A DNA stretch of 64,000 nucleotides from CAYQQU01 sp964419545 (lineage in GTDB: Bacteria > Bacteroidota > Bacteroidia > Chitinophagales > Saprospiraceae): positions 1 to 64,000 of the forward strand of contig CAYQQU010000014.1 of assembly GCA_964419545.1 (NCBI GenBank), read 5' to 3'. Positions 1-7,886 of the stretch are shown piece by piece. How positions within the stretch are numbered: the stretch's first letter is position 1; each line of letters opens with the position of its first letter. Below the pieces are notes generated by a model. It did no database searches. It had not been told where the DNA came from and worked only from the letters and a program-made list of their open reading frames with translations. The translations under genes were made by a program, and so were the position numbers.

Positions 1-170
1 TGAGGCGCCAAAGACCAAAGACCAACTGCTAAAGACTAAAAGGTTGAGGTTGAGGCGCCAAAGACCAAAGACCAACTGCTAAAGACTAAAAGGTTGAGGT
101 TGAGGCGCCAAAGACCAAAGACCAACTGCTAAAGACTAAAAGGTTGAGGTTGAGGCGCCAAAGACCAAAG
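1..170. repeat. 50-bp tandem repeat, 3.4 copies
   Basis: Three exact 50-bp units start at 1, 51 and 101, followed by 20 bp of a fourth. Each unit joins a GGTTGA-type stretch to an A-rich stretch built from CAAAGAC/CTAAAGA words. The array runs off the left edge of the window, so its full length is unknown. There is no unique spacer between units, so it is not a CRISPR array. The same words return at 2280-2860. Confidence 0.97.
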
Positions 171-241
171 CCCTCCAGCATCAACGAACCCATCACTCAC
201 CGATGTTTTACCCTCCGCACCGTCGAGCGACCGGCGGAGCC

Positions 242-281
242 CCTCAACCTCAACCTGAACCTCAACCTCAACCTCAACCTT
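242..281 (-). repeat. GGTTGA hexamer repeat (inverted copy)
   Basis: About six copies of CAACCT/TGAACC hexamers, the reverse complement of the GGTTGA words at 42-54, 92-104 and 142-154. With those it could form a long-range inverted repeat upstream of the sigma factor gene. An open frame through it encodes Pro-Gln repeats, but this lies before the likely start of the sigma factor and is probably not translated. Confidence 0.85.
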
Positions 282-403
282 GTAATTCCCCCCAAATACA
301 ATTATTTTGCCCCTACAGAGTTTTAAGAAAGAACATTTTCGCGACGGCCGGGCAGCGAAACGGCGTTTGCGGTAGTCTTCATTTCACAGGCAACGTACCA
401 AAG

Positions 404-940
404 GTGACAGAACACGACCTGATCAAGGGATGCATCCGGGAAAACCGGCACTGCCAGCAGGAAGTTTTCCGGCGCTACGCGGGAAAGATGCTCGCGGTAT
501 GTATGCGCTACGCCCGTCACCGCATGGAAGCGGAAGATATCCTGCAGGAAGCGTTTATCAAGGTCTACGACCGCATCGAAAGCTTCAAGTTCAAAGGGTC
601 GTTCGAGGGCTGGATCCGGCGGATCGTGATCAATACGGCCCTCAAAAATTACAGTCGCAAAAGTTTCCAGAATGAGCAGATCGGCGTCGATCCGGGCTAC
701 GATCCGCCCATGGCGCCCACCGTCTACGCCAGCCTGCACGAGCAGGAGCTGCTGAAGCTGATCGACCAGCTGCCCGACGGCTACCGCGTTGTGTTCAACC
801 TGTACGCCATCGAAGGATTTAGCCATAGAGAAATCGCCGACACCCTGGGCATCCAGGAGAGCACTTCGCGCTCCCAGCTGGTGAAAGCCCGCAAGATGCT
901 CCAGGCCGAGGTGCTAAAATTGCAGAAAATCGCCGTATGA
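404..940 (+). CDS. ECF-type RNA polymerase sigma factor
   Basis: A sigma-70 family factor of about 178 aa, the usual ECF length. Region 2 covers roughly residues 20-85 (motif AEDILQEAFIKVYDRI, then GWIRRIVINTALKNY). Region 4, a helix-turn-helix, covers about 110-165 (LPDGYRVVFNLY, FSHREIADTLGI). The open frame extends upstream to 203, but that part is Pro-Gln repeat sequence from the hexamer array and is not sigma-like, so I chose the GTG at 404. The stop overlaps the next start by 4 bp (ATGA), implying co-translation with the membrane protein downstream, which may sense a signal or restrain the factor (inference). The GTG start is not proven. Confidence 0.9.
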   Translation: MTEHDLIKGCIRENRHCQQEVFRRYAGKMLAVCMRYARHRMEAEDILQEAFIKVYDRIESFKFKGSFEGWIRRIVINTALKNYSRKSFQNEQIGVDPGYDPPMAPTVYASLHEQELLKLIDQLPDGYRVVFNLYAIEGFSHREIADTLGIQESTSRSQLVKARKMLQAEVLKLQKIAV

Positions 941-2235
941 AGCGCCGCCACCCCATCGACGAAGCTTTCCGGCAAGGACTGGCCGACCGGTCCGAAGCGA
1001 CGCCGGCGCACCTCTGGGATGCGATCGACCGGCGCCGCCCTGCGCGCCGCCGCTGGTGGTTGTTCCTGCGGCGACACTGGCTGCAAGCTACCGCCGCACT
1101 GGCTGTGCCGGTGCTGATTGCCGTTTTGCTATTCCCCCCCTCTACGCAAGAATTGGGGTATTTCCCAATTCCCGATACACCGCGCGCGCCGCGCACGGCT
1201 ACCTTACCCCCCGTTCAACAATTATCTTCCCATTCCCAGCCGCCGGCCCCGCCTTTGCAAGTGGCCGGCGCTTTTGTTGCTCCGCCCGCGCCGGCCGCCG
1301 GCCGGCAACCGACGGGCGCGCTGCCTGACCGGATAGATGAGGCGGTTGCGGCCGTGGAACCGTTGCCGGTAAAAAGTGCAAAGGCAACTCCGAAGACGAG
1401 GCGCGCTGAGCTGACGGCTGCGCCTACGCTCCCCACCGCCCCGCCGGCGGGCGTCGCCTACGACGCCTGGGAAGCACCGGTGCGCTTGTTCGAGCACGAC
1501 CCGAAATGCGCTCGCTTCGGCCGCTTCGCCTGGCGCTTCGACCTCGACGCGGCGGCCTCGCCCGACTGGAATATGCGGCGCCTGGACGCCCGCGACGGCG
1601 AGTACGATAGCTACGCCGACGCCCGGGACGATACCGAATCGCCCTACCTGAGCTTCAGCGCAATGGTGCGCTTTTCCGCGACCAGCCACTTCGGACTGGC
1701 GCTGCGCGGCGGGCTCAGCTACAGCCAGATCAACGAGCGCTTCGCCTACGTCAACGAAACGGAGGAACGCATCACCATCACCAACCAGTACGGCCCCAAC
1801 GGCGAGATCGTCGGCACCGATACGCTCACCGAGACGGGCGCCCGCATCAAAGAAACTACCAACCACTACCAGCTGGTCGACGTGCCGCTACTGGTCGGCT
1901 ACGAGCTGGCGCTCGACAAGCTCGCCCTGGAAGTCAACGGCGGCGTATTCGTCAATATGCTCTTCCGGCAGTACGGCGATTTCCTGTCGCCGGCCGACCA
2001 GCAACCGGTCAACTTCTCCTCGGACAACCCCAACGCCTTTCCCGCCTTCCACGATCGCGTCGGCTTCGCCTGGTACGGCAGCCTGGGCCTGACCTATGAG
2101 CTGACGCCCGAGCTGCGCCTGCTCGTGGAACCGCACCTGCGCATCAATCCCAAATCTTTTACCCGGGACGCTTATCCGCTGACGCAGCGTTATACCACCG
2201 GCGGGATATTCATCGGGCTGCGTAAGTCGATTTAG
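937..2235 (+). CDS. Membrane-anchored protein with outer-membrane beta-barrel-like domain, sigma factor partner
   Basis: 432 aa. A basic cytoplasmic N-terminus (about 1-45) is followed by one hydrophobic segment (about 48-68, AALAVPVLIAVLLF). A Pro/Ala-rich linker runs to about 170. The C-terminal 250 residues have alternating aromatic/polar strands (ALRGGLSYSQINERFAYV, LVGYELALDKLALEVNGG) and end in a short strand, like porin-family outer-membrane beta-barrel domains. It is translationally coupled to the ECF sigma gene. In Saprospirales-like genomes such proteins often follow an ECF sigma gene, with the N-terminal part acting like an anti-sigma region; that role here is inference. The linker is unusually rich in Ala/Pro. 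Confidence 0.7.
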   Translation: MKRRHPIDEAFRQGLADRSEATPAHLWDAIDRRRPARRRWWLFLRRHWLQATAALAVPVLIAVLLFPPSTQELGYFPIPDTPRAPRTATLPPVQQLSSHSQPPAPPLQVAGAFVAPPAPAAGRQPTGALPDRIDEAVAAVEPLPVKSAKATPKTRRAELTAAPTLPTAPPAGVAYDAWEAPVRLFEHDPKCARFGRFAWRFDLDAAASPDWNMRRLDARDGEYDSYADARDDTESPYLSFSAMVRFSATSHFGLALRGGLSYSQINERFAYVNETEERITITNQYGPNGEIVGTDTLTETGARIKETTNHYQLVDVPLLVGYELALDKLALEVNGGVFVNMLFRQYGDFLSPADQQPVNFSSDNPNAFPAFHDRVGFAWYGSLGLTYELTPELRLLVEPHLRINPKSFTRDAYPLTQRYTTGGIFIGLRKSI

Positions 2236-2279
2236 AGTATTGCCGGTTAAGGGAGTAGGGGCTTCTCGATGGTGAAGGA

Positions 2280-2860
2280 GAGGTTGAGGTTGAGGTTGAG
2301 GGCTCCACGGGTGGTTCCAACGGAGGTGAAGTCCTTGCCGGTGAGCACTTTACAAGTTTAGGGCGCCAACGACTAAAGACCAAAGACTAACTGCCAAAGN
2401 NNNNNNNNNNNNNNNNNNNNNNNNNNNNNNNNNNNNNNNNNNNNNNNNNNNNNNNNNNNNNNNNNNNNNNNNNNNNNNNNNNNNNNNNNNNNNNNNNNNG
2501 CACTTTACAAGTTTAGGGCGCCAACGACTAAAGACCAAAGACTAACTGCCAAAGGCTTGCAGGTTAAGGTTGAGGTTGAGGTTGAGGGCTCCGCGGGTGG
2601 TTCCAACGGAGTTAAAGTCCTTGCTGGTGAGCACTTTACAAGTTTAGGGCGCCAACGACTAAAGACCAAAGACTAACTGCCAAAGATTTACCCGGATGAG
2701 CAGCAGACGGGCTAATAGGTTAAGGTTGAGGTTGAGGTTGAGGGCTCCGCGGGTGCTCGTGACGGAGCTAAAGTACTTGCCGGTGTGCACTTTACGAGTT
2801 TACGATGCCAACGACCAAAGACCAAAGACTAAAGACTAAAGACTAAAGACCAACGACCAA
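2280..2860. repeat. Direct repeat block of about 125-160 bp units interrupted by the gap
   Basis: Three to four diverged units each contain, in order: GGTTGAGGTTGAGG, a conserved GGGCTCCGCGGGTG-like stretch, AAGTCCTTGC, GCACTTTACAAGTTTAGGGC, and an A-rich (GACCAAAGACTAA) tail. Units end near 2399, 2554, 2684 and 2857. The sequence on each side of the run of N (GCACTTTACAAG... to CTGCCAAAG) is the same, so the true copy number is unknown. No coding potential is seen. Confidence 0.95.
2400..2499. other. Assembly gap (100 N)
   Basis: Exactly 100 N, the conventional size for a scaffold gap of unknown length. It sits inside the direct repeat block, so it is most likely a collapsed or unresolved tandem repeat. 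Confidence 0.99.
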
Positions 2861-2937
2861 ACCCCACCAGAAAAAATACCCCCTCAGGCAACGAATTGCT
2901 TTCCCGCCGTATCTAAATGACAGGTAACGACGCCGCC

Positions 2938-3891
2938 ATGAGAAAGAAATTAACAGGCATACTACTCTTCCTACTCCTTTTGGCCGGTTGCGAAAAGGAC
3001 TTTGACGTTTTTATACCCGACGCGACCAGTCCGGTGCAGGTGAAAACAGTGGATCAGTTTTTTGAGGCCGCCGGGCCGGAAGTGCAGCAATTCGAGATCA
3101 ATGCCGATAGCGGCGGGACGGTGGTGCTGGCTTCCCGGGGAACGCTGGCGATACCGCCCCAGGCGCTGTTGGACGCCACCGGCAATCCGGTGAGCGGTAC
3201 GGTGAGGCTCACAGTGCGCGAGGCGGACAGCCGCGGCGACTGGCTGCGGGCGCATTTGTCGTCGGTTTACGAGGACGGCTTCCTGGAAATAGCGGCGGCG
3301 ATCGAGGTGAATTTCTACCGGGGCGAAGAACGCTTGTCGGTCGCCGGCGGACAGTCCTTTACCGCTGCGATCCCCGTTTTGGATTCGTTGGAGGCGCCCG
3401 CCCTGTTCTGGAGCCAACCGGACGGAGGCGGCCCGCTCGGCTGGTCTGCCGTTCAGCCGACCAACCCTTTGTCGTATTGGCAAGTCTTTAACGAAGCCAC
3501 CGAAACCTGGTTGCCGGCTATCCGGTTTGCCGGCGCCGCTACCGGATGGCTGCTGGCCGGGCAACCGGCGGCGCCCGCCGAAAAGACGGATATCTGTATC
3601 GTCCTGCCGGAGGGCCACGACGAAGACAATACCGTCGCTTTTGCCGTTTATCGCGACCAGCCGATCATCGTTCCCCTGTTGCGCGATACCGCGGCTGCCG
3701 ATGTTCGCTTCTGCGGTGATCAGCTGCCGGCCGGAACGCCGCTCTCCCTGATCGTCATCCGGGCGACGGCCGCCGGCGCGTTCTTTTTCCAGCAGCAGGA
3801 CCTGACGCCGCCGCCCGGCGTCCAGCTGGAGTGGATGACGCCCGAGCCGCTGCCGCTGCCGGAGATTATCGAACGCCTGGAGGCGTTGTAG
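2938..3891 (+). CDS. Lipoprotein with ZU5-like beta domain
   Basis: 317 aa from the ATG at 2938, chosen because it directly precedes a lipoprotein signal (MRKKLTGILLFLLLLAGC) with a clear lipobox LAGC. An upstream ATG at 2917 would add seven residues before it. After the Cys, the mature protein has a stretch, GTVVLASRGTLAIPPQALLD followed by GTVRLTVRE, that resembles the ZU5-type beta domain of Bacteroidota surface proteins. The rest is beta-rich with no recognised motif. Predicted to be anchored in the outer or inner membrane, facing the periplasm or surface. Substrate unknown. Confidence 0.72.
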   Translation: MRKKLTGILLFLLLLAGCEKDFDVFIPDATSPVQVKTVDQFFEAAGPEVQQFEINADSGGTVVLASRGTLAIPPQALLDATGNPVSGTVRLTVREADSRGDWLRAHLSSVYEDGFLEIAAAIEVNFYRGEERLSVAGGQSFTAAIPVLDSLEAPALFWSQPDGGGPLGWSAVQPTNPLSYWQVFNEATETWLPAIRFAGAATGWLLAGQPAAPAEKTDICIVLPEGHDEDNTVAFAVYRDQPIIVPLLRDTAAADVRFCGDQLPAGTPLSLIVIRATAAGAFFFQQQDLTPPPGVQLEWMTPEPLPLPEIIERLEAL

Positions 3892-4005
3892 CCGGAAGTT
3901 GACCCACCAATGTTGCCTGGGAATTGAAAAAGTCGGTACGGTTGCACCATGAGATTGGCCCGACGACTGCTTCGAAGATATTTACACCACGTTTTCCTTC
4001 ATTAA

Positions 4006-4036
4006 GCCGCCGGCATCCGGAGCCGGCGGCATTTTT
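4006..4036 (+). terminator. Rho-independent terminator
   Basis: A perfect 9-bp GC-rich stem (GCCGCCGGC, 7-nt loop, GCCGGCGGC) followed by ATTTTTCTT on the plus strand. It lies between the lipoprotein gene and the convergent RNase R gene. The T run favours terminating plus-strand transcription. Confidence 0.85.
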
Positions 4037-4078
4037 CTTATTGCACAGAGTACGTACTCAGTCTATCCTTTTCCCTTT

Positions 4079-6283
4079 TCAGCCCGCTTTTTCCTGATAG
4101 ACCTCCACGGTCTTGTATTCCGGGATGAGGGCCATTTCGATCTGGCGGCGTTCGCGGTCGGTGCGGAGGATGCGGACGAGGATCTTGTCGCCCATTTTGT
4201 ATTCGCGGCCGCTGCGGGCGCCTTTGATGCGGAGGTTGCCGTTGGCGACGTAGGGTTCGTCCATCTGTTCGTAGGGCACCATGCCTTCGCAGTAGTTGGC
4301 CGCCAGTTGTACGAAGATGCCGCGGTCGGAGATGCCCGAGATGTAGCCGTAGAAGTTCTCGCCCACGTGTTTTTCCATAAACTCCACCTGTTTGTATTTC
4401 ACCGAAGCGCGTTCGGCTTCCTGGGCTTTGCGTTCCTGCAGGGAAATGTGTTTGCAGGATTCTTCGAGTTTGCCCTTATCGGTGCGGAAAGTTTCGCCCG
4501 GGAGCAGGTTTTTGAACAGCAGGCGGTGCACCAGCACGTCGGAGTAGCGGCGGATGGGCGAAGTAAAATGGGTGTAGTACTCAAAGCCCAGGCCGTAGTG
4601 GCCGATATTTTCGGAGGTGTAGATCGCTTTGGCCATGGTGCGGATGGCCAGCGGTTCGAGGAGTTTGAGCGCCGGGTCGTTGGCGGCTGCTTTGACCAAT
4701 CCGTTGAACGCATTGGTAATGGCTTTCGGGTTGCTGACGTCCATCTTGAAGCCCATTTCGCGGGCGAAAGCAGCCAGTTCTTCCACCTTTTCGAGGTCGG
4801 GCTCGTCGTGCACCCGGTAGACGAAGGGGATCTCTTGCCCTTTGCCTTTTTTGGCGATGAAGGTGGCCACTTCGCGGTTGGCCAGCAACATAAATTCTTC
4901 GATGAGGAAGTGGGCTTCTTTGCGTTCCTTGACGTACAGTTCCACCGGAACGCCGTCTTCATCGAGGCGGAATTGCACCTCGTCGCTTTCGAAAGCGATG
5001 GAGCCCCGCTGGAAGCGGCGGCGGCGCAGTTTGTCGGCCAGCCGGTTCAGGAACGTCAGCTCGTCGGCGAACTCCCCTTCGCCGGCATCGATCACCGACT
5101 GCGCTTCCTCGTAGGTGAAGCGCCGGTCGGAGTGGATGACCGTCTTGCCGAACCAGCGGCTGACGATCTTATTTTTGCTGTTGAACACGAAGATGGCGGA
5201 AAAGGCCAGCCGGTCTTCATTGGGGCGCAGCGAGCACAGGTTATTGGACAGCTTTTCCGGCAACATAGGCGACACGCGGTCGACGAGGTACACGGAGGTC
5301 GAACGCAGGTAAGCCTCGCGGTCGAGCGCCGAGTTGGGCTGCAGGTAGTGGGTGACGTCGGCGATATGGACGCCCACTTCGTAATCGCCGTTGTCGAGGC
5401 GGCGCAGCGAAAGGGCGTCGTCGAAGTCCTTGGCCGTCTCGGGGTCGATGGTGCAGGTGGGCACGCTGCGCAGGTCGAGGCGCTGCATCAGGTCTTCCTC
5501 GCGCACCTGGTCGGGCATGGCTTCCGCTTCTTTGGTCGCTTCTTCGGGGAACTCCAGCAGGAAGCCGTTATTGACCAGGATGGATTTCATCTCGATATCG
5601 CTGCTGCCGGGTTTACCGAGTACGGAAGTCACTATCCCCTGCGGGTTGCGGCCTGCCGTATTGGTCCATTTGACTACTTTGACCACCACCTTTTCCCCGT
5701 CTTTAGCGTCGTTGATGTCGCGCAGGGGAACGAAGATATCGAGCGGAATATTGGCGTCGGGGCTCACGACGGCGTAGTTCTCGTTGCGCCATAGCGTACC
5801 GATGAAGTGTTCGGTGGAGCGTTCGAGGATCTTCACCACTTCGCCTTCCGAGCGGCGGCGGCCCCGCGGCGTCCACACGCGGATGCGCACGCGATCGCCG
5901 TTCAGCGCGGTATTCATGTATTTGGCGGAAACGTGCACGTCGTCCTCGCGCCCGTCCACGACGATGTAGGCCGAGCCGGTGCGGGTCATGTCCACCCGTC
6001 CTTCGAGCACTTCGCGGGAGCGGTTGCCGGAGCTGTCGTCTTCCGCGCTGCGGTTGATCTTGTATTTGTAGTCGCCGAGGGGCGCGAGGTGGTTTTCTTC
6101 CACGAGTTGATCCAGCGCGTACTGTATGGAGTCGCGGTTGTTTTCTACCCGGAGTTTTTTGGAGATCTGCTTGGGGTTGAAGCGCTTTTTGGGATGGCGC
6201 CGGAAGAGTTTGAGGATTTCGGTTTGCAGATGGCGGGAGGTCAGTTTTTTGCCTTTGATCTTATTCTTTTTACTCATAGTCAT
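4079..6283 (-). CDS. rnr: Ribonuclease R (RNB family 3'-5' exoribonuclease)
   Basis: 734 aa, about the usual length for RNase R. Order: N-terminal winged-helix (about 15-70), cold-shock OB domains (about 85-240), catalytic RNB domain (about 265-600), C-terminal S1 domain (about 640-720). The RNB signature is intact: TIDPETAKDFDDALS with its metal-binding acidic residues, YLVDRVSPMLPEKLSN, and HFTSPIRRYSDVLVHRLL. It degrades structured RNA 3' to 5' in the cytoplasm, in mRNA decay and rRNA quality control. ATG at 6283 is used; an ATG two codons later (MSKKNK) is equally possible. It may be co-transcribed with the small gene upstream at 6382-6879. Confidence 0.95.
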   Translation of the reverse strand: MTMSKKNKIKGKKLTSRHLQTEILKLFRRHPKKRFNPKQISKKLRVENNRDSIQYALDQLVEENHLAPLGDYKYKINRSAEDDSSGNRSREVLEGRVDMTRTGSAYIVVDGREDDVHVSAKYMNTALNGDRVRIRVWTPRGRRRSEGEVVKILERSTEHFIGTLWRNENYAVVSPDANIPLDIFVPLRDINDAKDGEKVVVKVVKWTNTAGRNPQGIVTSVLGKPGSSDIEMKSILVNNGFLLEFPEEATKEAEAMPDQVREEDLMQRLDLRSVPTCTIDPETAKDFDDALSLRRLDNGDYEVGVHIADVTHYLQPNSALDREAYLRSTSVYLVDRVSPMLPEKLSNNLCSLRPNEDRLAFSAIFVFNSKNKIVSRWFGKTVIHSDRRFTYEEAQSVIDAGEGEFADELTFLNRLADKLRRRRFQRGSIAFESDEVQFRLDEDGVPVELYVKERKEAHFLIEEFMLLANREVATFIAKKGKGQEIPFVYRVHDEPDLEKVEELAAFAREMGFKMDVSNPKAITNAFNGLVKAAANDPALKLLEPLAIRTMAKAIYTSENIGHYGLGFEYYTHFTSPIRRYSDVLVHRLLFKNLLPGETFRTDKGKLEESCKHISLQERKAQEAERASVKYKQVEFMEKHVGENFYGYISGISDRGIFVQLAANYCEGMVPYEQMDEPYVANGNLRIKGARSGREYKMGDKILVRILRTDRERRQIEMALIPEYKTVEVYQEKAG

Positions 6284-6381
6284 TTACGTAAGTGCGGCAC
6301 AATGTTTTTTGGTTTTTCGAAAAGGTGAATTGCGCGACCGAACAAAGATATCGAATACAGTAGTAAAACGCGGCGGAACGG

Positions 6382-6879
6382 TTAAATGTTAACGATCTTC
6401 CCATCGGGTAATAATTCGAGGTGGGTTGCTTTGCTGGAAGCGGCGTCGTAGCCGGGCTGGTGAGCTCGTTTGCGGCCGGAAACAATAATGATTTCCCAGT
6501 CTTCTTCAATAGTTGCTACTGACCAGGTTAACGATTGGTTATCGGAAATGGTTCCTGCGATGACCCTTCTGTCGATCAATTCTCCTTTTTTGGTAAACGT
6601 AGCCAGTACGTACTGGTAATCCATCAGGGCGGCGCGCCAGTAGACGATGGCGTGGAAGGCGTGCGTATCGGGAATGCGGAAGCAGGCGATGAACTCGGTC
6701 AGGTCGTCGGGCGCCTGATCTTCGTAAGGCAGGATAAAATGGCTGATTTCCGGAGGACGGAGCGGGTCGTTGTGGCGGCTGAAGTCGAGATGGGCTTCTT
6801 CCCGCAGCGTTACCGGGAGTTCCAGCACCGGAAATTTTTCCAGGAAATCCGCAAAGTCGATCTTATCTGATGCTTTCAT
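6382..6879 (-). CDS. Conserved hypothetical protein
   Basis: 165 aa, cytoplasmic by appearance (no signal peptide or membrane segment). It is mixed alpha/beta with many acidic and aromatic residues (SHFILPYEDQAPDDLTEFIACF, FHAIVYWRAALMDYQYVLATF). I do not recognise the family. It lies about 100 bp upstream of rnr on the same strand, so the two could share a transcript. Codon use and GC content match its neighbours, which supports a real gene. Confidence 0.7.
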   Translation of the reverse strand: MKASDKIDFADFLEKFPVLELPVTLREEAHLDFSRHNDPLRPPEISHFILPYEDQAPDDLTEFIACFRIPDTHAFHAIVYWRAALMDYQYVLATFTKKGELIDRRVIAGTISDNQSLTWSVATIEEDWEIIIVSGRKRAHQPGYDAASSKATHLELLPDGKIVNI

Positions 6880-7047
6880 GACGGTGATTTACACTTACTC
6901 TTCCCCAACTGCCGATATTTACCCTCTTCAGGAATGGCCGCGTTCCCGCCCGGGGCATGTTCAAAAGTAAGGGTAAAAAATAAACCCCGGGTATTATTTT
7001 GAATGGTTCTAAATAATTTTCCGGTTTTAACATAGCTCGAACCTGTG

Positions 7048-7078
7048 TTGGGCATATCCGCTTTATACTATAGATTTG
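7048..7078 (+). promoter_or_regulatory. Bacteroidota-type promoter for sdhCAB
   Basis: A -33-like TTG at 7048-7050, a 20-bp spacer, then TAGATTTG at 7071-7078, which matches the Bacteroidota -7 consensus TAnnTTTG. It lies about 90 bp before the sdhC start. The rest of the 290-bp intergenic region is AT-rich and shows nothing else. Confidence 0.65.
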
Positions 7079-7170
7079 TGATGCCCACCTGGTATTGCAA
7101 TTTTTTCAAAGTCTGCCCCGAAAAGCAGTAATAATATTGCAAGAAAAGAACGAAAAAAACAAACAGAAAC

Positions 7171-7860
7171 ATGAGTTGGTTTACCAGTTTTTTAACCTCA
7201 TCGATCGGTCGTAAGCTGGTTATGAGCCTTACCGGCCTGTTCCTCATCCTGTTCCTCGTCGTACACCTGATCGGGAATCTCAAGCTGTTGTACGATGACG
7301 GCGGAAAGAGTTTCAATTTGTATGCTGAGTTTATGACGACAAACCCGCTGATCAAGACGGTTTCTTACCTGCTCTACGCTTTCATCGTGATCCACGCGGT
7401 GCAGGGGTGGCTGCTCTGGCGGAAGAACGTGGCTGCTCGCGGCGGCGCCGGATACGCCGTCAAGGTAACCCGTACGACCAATACCAGCAGCTTCGCCGCC
7501 AGGAATATGGGGTGGTTGGGGACGATCATCTTCGTTTTCATCGCCATCCACATGTATCAGTTCTGGCTGCAGATGAAACTGGGCGCAGTGCCGGCCGCGA
7601 TTTACGACGGCAAAGAAGTAGATGACTTACATCTGATCGTCGCCCAAACCTATGAAAACCTGGGATTTGTCATCTTCTACGTCGTCTCGATGGTAGTGAT
7701 CGCTTATCACCTGGTGCACGGATTTCAGAGTGCGTTCCAGACGCTGGGGTTAAATCATAAGAAATATTCTCCGGCTATTCACGCCGTCGGCAAAGCTTAC
7801 GCTATTCTGATACCGCTGGGTTTTGCCGTCATTCCCCTGTACATGTATTTCGTCAAGTAA
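7171..7860 (+). CDS. sdhC: Succinate dehydrogenase/fumarate reductase cytochrome b subunit
   Basis: 229 aa, five predicted membrane helices, as in the single-anchor diheme cytochrome b of type B Sdh/Frd complexes. Candidate heme-ligand His residues sit inside helices (VVHLIGNLKLL, FIVIHAVQGW, FIAIHMYQFW, IAYHLVHGF). It anchors SdhAB to the inner membrane and exchanges electrons with menaquinone. It is the first gene of sdhC-A-B, 26 bp before sdhA, with a predicted promoter at 7048-7078. Confidence 0.95.
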   Translation: MSWFTSFLTSSIGRKLVMSLTGLFLILFLVVHLIGNLKLLYDDGGKSFNLYAEFMTTNPLIKTVSYLLYAFIVIHAVQGWLLWRKNVAARGGAGYAVKVTRTTNTSSFAARNMGWLGTIIFVFIAIHMYQFWLQMKLGAVPAAIYDGKEVDDLHLIVAQTYENLGFVIFYVVSMVVIAYHLVHGFQSAFQTLGLNHKKYSPAIHAVGKAYAILIPLGFAVIPLYMYFVK

Positions 7861-7886
7861 TTATCACGATTTAAAATTCTCACGAT

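Noticed and set aside
1..170. CRISPR-like regular repeats
   Set aside because: Units are contiguous and identical with no unique spacers or cas genes; they are a tandem repeat.
203..403. N-terminal extension of the sigma factor with Pro-Gln repeats
   Set aside because: It is encoded by the hexamer array and is not sigma-like; region 2 begins after the GTG at 404.
2350..2538. Open frame across the N gap
   Set aside because: It is only continuous because N codons are not stops.
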